Below, piece after piece: positions 59,188 through 64,000 of a stretch of 64,000 nucleotides of DNA (positions are counted from its first letter, which is position 1; each line of letters opens with the position of its first letter). The position numbers were made by a program, and so were the translations under genes. This DNA is from Theobroma cacao (lineage: Eukaryota > Streptophyta > Magnoliopsida > Malvales > Malvaceae): positions 10,892,126-10,956,125 of the forward strand of contig NC_030851.1 in assembly GCF_000208745.1 (NCBI RefSeq), read 5' to 3'. The notes beneath the pieces were generated by a model. That model was not told the DNA's origin. It worked only from the letters and a program-made list of their open reading frames with translations, and did no database searches.

Positions 59188-62100
59188 TGTACCAACTATA
59201 ACATGCCTTGCTTCAGCTGTTCTATAGATCTTCTGATTGTCTCCACAACTCCAAAAAGTTCAAAGATTCAAGAAAATCAAGACTTTACGATATGAATGCA
59301 GGAATTTGATTAGAGCACCAATAAACGCAGATGAACGTGAACCCACCAAGGAAAACCTTAAAAGGTCGAGAATTTTCAATGGGTGAATTAATATATGACA
59401 ATGATAAAGGAATAAACCATTAAAATACTAGACACCCAGATGAAGCCACCAGGAGAAAACCTCAAACTTCACACGTTATGATCGTTGCATAACAATGAGC
59501 AATGATTGAAAACATATACATCCAAAATCCCAGTGATCTTCCCCCAAGCAAAAACCCGAAATAGAAAAATGAAAATGAAGAACTGATGAGTCTGAATCAC
59601 AATGTGGCAACGATCAATGGAAAAAACTGGCACAGAGAATGAGGAATAAATAGTGGCATTATGGAATTTTCACTTTCACAATCACAAATAGGAAGAGGAA
59701 AGAGAAGAGGGTGGGATTGAGAATTTGAATGAAGAGAATCTGAACTGGAATCGGGATTAAATGACCAAAGACTGAGCTATGGGGTTCATAGGGATGTGTG
59801 CGGTTTGGTGTTTGACGGGTTTTGTGATTTTTGTCGTAAGGGTGGTTTGTTCCACAACCCATTTGCGGGGACTATGCTGTTTTCTACGACTTTGTGACTT
59901 GTTTAATTTATTAAGAATGATGATTGATCACAAATGAGTAAATGGTAGTCATGATTTAAAAGTTTACTTTCCGAAAAGAAATATTAACATATTAAAATTT
60001 TTTAATGATTGTTAGTTGTTTTATATAAGAAGGCTACAATTTGGGCTAATCATCTTTATCTAAATTGTACATACTTCATCCCTATCATATAAATTACACA
60101 AAAAATAAATTCTTTGAAGAATAAAAATCCCCATTTGTCATTTACTCTCTAGGCAAATTCCTCACTTTTCCTTGGGGCTAATCCTATTTTCCAATTGCAT
60201 TCATCACTTTTTGCCTGGTTGGGCCTGTTCTAGTCCAACAGCCTGAATTTTTGACTGGGGTTGGGTTTGTTGAAAATCAAACTTTGGGGTTATTCAAACC
60301 CATCAGATGTCTCCATTAGGGATTAAGATTATTTGTACCATTTTTGTTTTTATAAAAGATTACCATTACCTATATTTTACCATCATTGCTCTTTCTCCTT
60401 TTTCATTTTTCTTTAATTTAGAGGTTGGTTCTACTTTTGATTTTGACATCTACCTTGATTTCATCTTTCTGACTATATCTGATTTAATTTGTCACTTTTC
60501 ACATTATTTTAATAAGTAATAGGCATTAAAAACCTATGACAAATATTGTTTTGATGAAAATAGAAGCTTCTCAGATTAAAAAAAAAAGGAGAAACATCCA
60601 AGATTACCTTCTAACCTCTATGAACCAGTAAAAGGTTTTGGTCAATAACTTTCGGAAATACTTGGTGGAATCGATAATTGCAATGGACCAAAAAAAAGAA
60701 GAAGAAACAAGTGCAAACTAAAAGTAAGGTGCATTTTTTTATGAGGTCAATAAAATAATACAATACAAAAATCAAAATCAGACTTTAATCTTTTTACATT
60801 TATCAATTCTTATTTACCACCCATTAGATTTTAAAGGTAAAATTGGGTCATGGGTTGCAACTGTACGTTGTAAACAGAAGATCCAATAATAATAATAATA
60901 ACAATAAAAAGGTGAGTAAATAAATAGTGAGAAAAGGAAAATGTTTGGCGGTGTGAAATTCACAAAGCCATAAGCAAAGAAACTCAAAATGTCAACGGTC
61001 CACTTGATGTTGGATTGACGTACGACCTGCTTTGCCGGTACTTGAAACATCAATGTTTTCGGCTGTCTTCAATTTTCAAATTTCAAAATTAAAAATCCAA
61101 ACAATTGCTAGCAAATTCACGATGCGGCCCAGACACTTTGATTTCTCAAAAGGGCCCCATTTCTTTTTCTATTTCCGCGTATTGTCCACGTAAAGACGGC
61201 TCATTGTCGATTGTCGCCCATTATATTAGTCTAACATATAAAATTAATAAATTAAATCAAATAAGTCCTTTTTCACTTTTTCATTTTTATTCTTTTATCA
61301 GTTTTTACTTTCCAGGAAATTAATTATGTAATAGTAAGAAGTAATAAAATTACTTTTCAGACTATATGCTTTTAATTTAATGGTGAGAATGAGTAAATAA
61401 TTTATCTTTGGAAAATTAATTAATTAAAAGAAGTCGTTGAACAAGAGGGAGTATCCACCTGCGTATACCTAAGAGGTACATCACCCATTCGAAGGAGTGA
61501 GAAACGGAGAATGGAAAGAAATGCTTTTCCTTGTAAGTCTGAGGTGTGAGGACTCGGCAAAAATCCTATCTTTCAAAGAGCAAAATTTAACTACCTAGCT
61601 AGTCCAATATTAAGGTCTAACGTAAAATCCACACTGATCCATTTTACCCAATTCTGGAAATTGAATTTAATTTTATTTAGTTGAAATTTTTTATTCTTTT
61701 TGTAAAAATAAATAAATAAATAGTAAAATTAAAAAAACAAAATAAAAAGGCATCAACCAAAGGGGAAGAAACTAGTTAGAGTATACTAGTGTGTGGGAGA
61801 AGGAAAATAAAGAAGTAGGAAAATTGAAGAAAATGAAATTAATTAGGGTAACTTGTAGAAAAATTCTTTTCGATTTGAGGTAAAATAAATTTGTCTCTTT
61901 ATATTTAAAATTTGACATTTAATTACCCTGTGTTTATTTTCGTTATTTTTATGAGTAACTTTATTTTCAAAAACTTTACAAGTTTTTATTTTATTGATTA
62001 ATATTAATTTAATAAAAAATGAGATATTTTAATCATTTTATTTTTCCTGGTGGTTATTTATCCAATGAATTATAAATAAGAATGATTAATTATGGTTGAA

Positions 62101-63789
62101 CGATACTTTCGTTTTTATGACAAGATAAGCAATTGTAAAATGTAATTATTATTTTCTTTTTTTTTTGTATTTGTTTGTTATGAAATGAGGGTAAATATTA
62201 TTTTTTTAATTGAGAGTAGAGAAATTTGAATTTTACTCTTTAAACTTGAATCATACATCAATGAATAAATTAAATATTCAAACGTTCAAGTACAAATAAA
62301 AGCAAATATATATACTTAAAAAGTAGTATTTTTTGTCTTACAATTAGTATTTTTTATTCCTTCCCTCATTATATATCTTTCCCAATCAAACAAACGTGGA
62401 TTTGAAGACCGGCATCGTTCTTCTCTCCACGACCACTCACCGTTCACCTTAAAAGAGAAGAAAAGCTACCCTTTTTATTATCACATGGATGGTTTTAAAG
62501 ACAATTAGCTAACTTGTAAAAATCACATTAAACATAAACGGTAATAAAGATAACATATGATACATCTTAATCCTATTTAATTCAACCAGATTGTTTGGGT
62601 GCACAGTCTTCTTTCTCATACAGTTGGAAGTAGTAACAGCAACACATCCTTTTTCTCATTCTCAACTACGTCAGCTCCAAATCTTCCACCAAGAAGCCAT
62701 AAAAATAGGTTTATAAATGCAGCTTAGCTGCCTATTTATTTAATTTAGCCCAGCACTCAAGGCTTGCATCTACTTAGGTAGAAAAACCATGGGTTTGTTA
62801 AGTTTCAAAAGGACATGTCCAAAGCTCACGGTTGAAATCTGTGTCGGTTTTAATCCTTTTGCAAATTTAGGTGATGTTTTATGGAACACGACGCATCAAT
62901 GGTTTTTATTGTTTTGGTGGTCGGTGGTCCCTAATCATCTATATTTTTTAGGCTTAATTAAAGCTTATATTTTAACCATTGAATGTTATTATTATTATTT
63001 TCTCATTTTTCTGTTATTGGGCCTGATATTTGATGTGGACGAGTGGGTTTGCGCCACCTCATTTTGGTTGGAGGATGATAGGTCAAAGAGGAATAGTATG
63101 GACCCAATCAGCCCATGCAATGGCAATAGATTTGTTCATATATATATATTTTTTTTAAAAAAAAATTCACATGCAAATAATACACATAGACGATATGGGT
63201 GATAGTCTATGGATGCCAACTAATGTAGTAAAAGAAAGGGAAAAAAGTGATAAAATATTTTAAAAAAGAATCATTCTTTGAGCTTATCTAAGAACAACTA
63301 ATTCTTTGGAAGATTAGTAATATTCTTTAATGGATTATTCAAACAAAGGGAAACCACAAGGAGATGAAAGCTAATGCACATTTCAACAGTCAATTGAGTG
63401 CAAATACCATGACGCATTGAAGCTTTGACCTTTGAAACTTGTGTAGGATAATAATACTATATTGAGTTTACATTGTTTTTCCCTTTTTTTTTTTAAAGAA
63501 AAAAGAAATGAAAAGAAACCCTTAAGTACCCCAAAAGAATTTAAGAGCTTCAAGGATATAGGGGTTTTAATAGTAAAAAAAAAAAGAAATTGAAGTAACG
63601 TTATAAAATGGTGGTAGGCCATCAAGGAAAAAACCAGACAATATATAGTTGTCAAAATCATAACGCGTTAAATGCAACATTCAAACACCAAAACAAACCC
63701 ACTCATCCAAACAACACGTCCCCTTTCCTCTCCTTTTCCATCCCAAGTCCACTTTTTAACTGTTTCCAGTCTCTCTATTTATCGCTTTA
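59188..63789. other. Long intergenic region without recognised genes
   Basis: The leader and promoter of the 144-aa gene occupy the left end (to roughly 59900). The rest is AT-rich with A/T runs; open stretches at 60307-60519, 61105-61323 and 62789-63202 have no recognisable domain or codon bias. No transposon ends or LTR pairs were noticed. Confidence 0.5.
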
Positions 63790-64000
63790 ATTAAATGTAT
63801 ATATATATATAAAAACCCAGGAAAAACAATTGGAAACACCTTCAGTTTAGAAAGAGAACGAGAGAGTGGTTTCTGTTGACTGAGCCAGAGCCGGCAGAGG
63901 CCGTCTCTGTCTATATATGAATAGTATTGATATTTTTAAGTATTCAAAATTTTCATTATTTATTAATATTATATATCTCTTACATGTTTATGTGTACGCG
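63790..64000 (+). promoter_or_regulatory. Promoter-like stretch at window edge
   Basis: A TATATATATATAAAA tract (about 63798-63813) is followed by a purine-rich AAAGAGAACGAGAGAG leader and GC-richer sequence (63880-63920), as in the start of a plant gene whose coding part would lie beyond position 64000. No start codon with a long frame is visible. Confidence 0.3.

Noticed and set aside
62789..63202. 137-aa open frame starting with ATG
   Set aside because: It contains runs from simple A/T tracts (FLKKNSH-type), shows no family resemblance, and its composition equals the intergenic background.
7021..64000. A new multi-gene system (biosynthetic cluster, defence island or similar)
   Set aside because: Host genes are single, functionally unrelated and separated by repeats; nothing ties them into one pathway.

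Overview
The window is nuclear DNA from a flowering plant, almost certainly a eudicot. Genes are split by GT-AG introns, intergenic DNA is AT-rich, all recognisable genes belong to plant families, and about a third of the window is decayed LTR-retrotransposon sequence. The species cannot be fixed from sequence alone. One 352-base assembly gap (36593-36944) and a single N (50691) are present.

Layout, left to right. (1) 804-5955, plus: the 3' half of a vacuolar two-pore cation channel gene (TPC1); its first exons lie upstream of the window. (2) 7576-8363, plus: a two-exon Bet v I/MLP-type ligand-binding protein. (3) 9952-13971, minus: a seven-exon E2 ubiquitin-conjugating enzyme of the large UBC25/26 type. 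(4) about 16600-20961: a decayed Ty3/gypsy element lacking its 5' LTR, with an insertion in gag and a deletion in RNase H, ending in a recognisable 3' LTR. (5) 21984-22673, plus: an intronless, charged, probably nuclear plant protein. (6) 23237-27551 (possibly to 27729), minus: a five-exon GH5 endo-beta-1,4-mannanase, MAN2-like. (7) 28200-31998: intergenic DNA with simple repeats. (8) 31999-43676: a degenerate Ty1/copia element with recognisable LTRs, split by two LTR-only insertions of about 3 kb, each with a perfect 5-bp target-site duplication, and by a small TIR element. A third, related LTR-only copy lies just outside at 43783-46538. (9) 47542-50227, plus: a three-exon ankyrin-repeat membrane protein with a PGG domain. 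(10) 51513-52025, minus: an intronless four-helix membrane protein. (11) 53292-54003: a PIF/Harbinger-like non-autonomous DNA transposon beside a duplicated repeat. (12) about 54308-58003: a truncated Ty3/gypsy element with both LTRs, gag and part of protease. (13) 58753-59187, minus: a 144-aa four-helix membrane protein conserved in plants. (14) 59188-64000: no supported gene; a promoter-like stretch sits at the right edge.

The host genes look like unrelated, independently transcribed units (vacuolar ion signalling, small-ligand binding, ubiquitination, cell-wall mannan hydrolysis, membrane-associated ankyrin signalling). No operon, gene cluster or new multi-gene system is supported. The most informative parts are the nested retrotransposon history at 32-46.5 kb, residue changes at the luminal calcium sensor of the TPC1 gene, and a possible spliced alternative N-terminus of the mannanase. 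Exon borders were set by hand from GT-AG sites, reading frame and remembered family sequences, not by transcript data.
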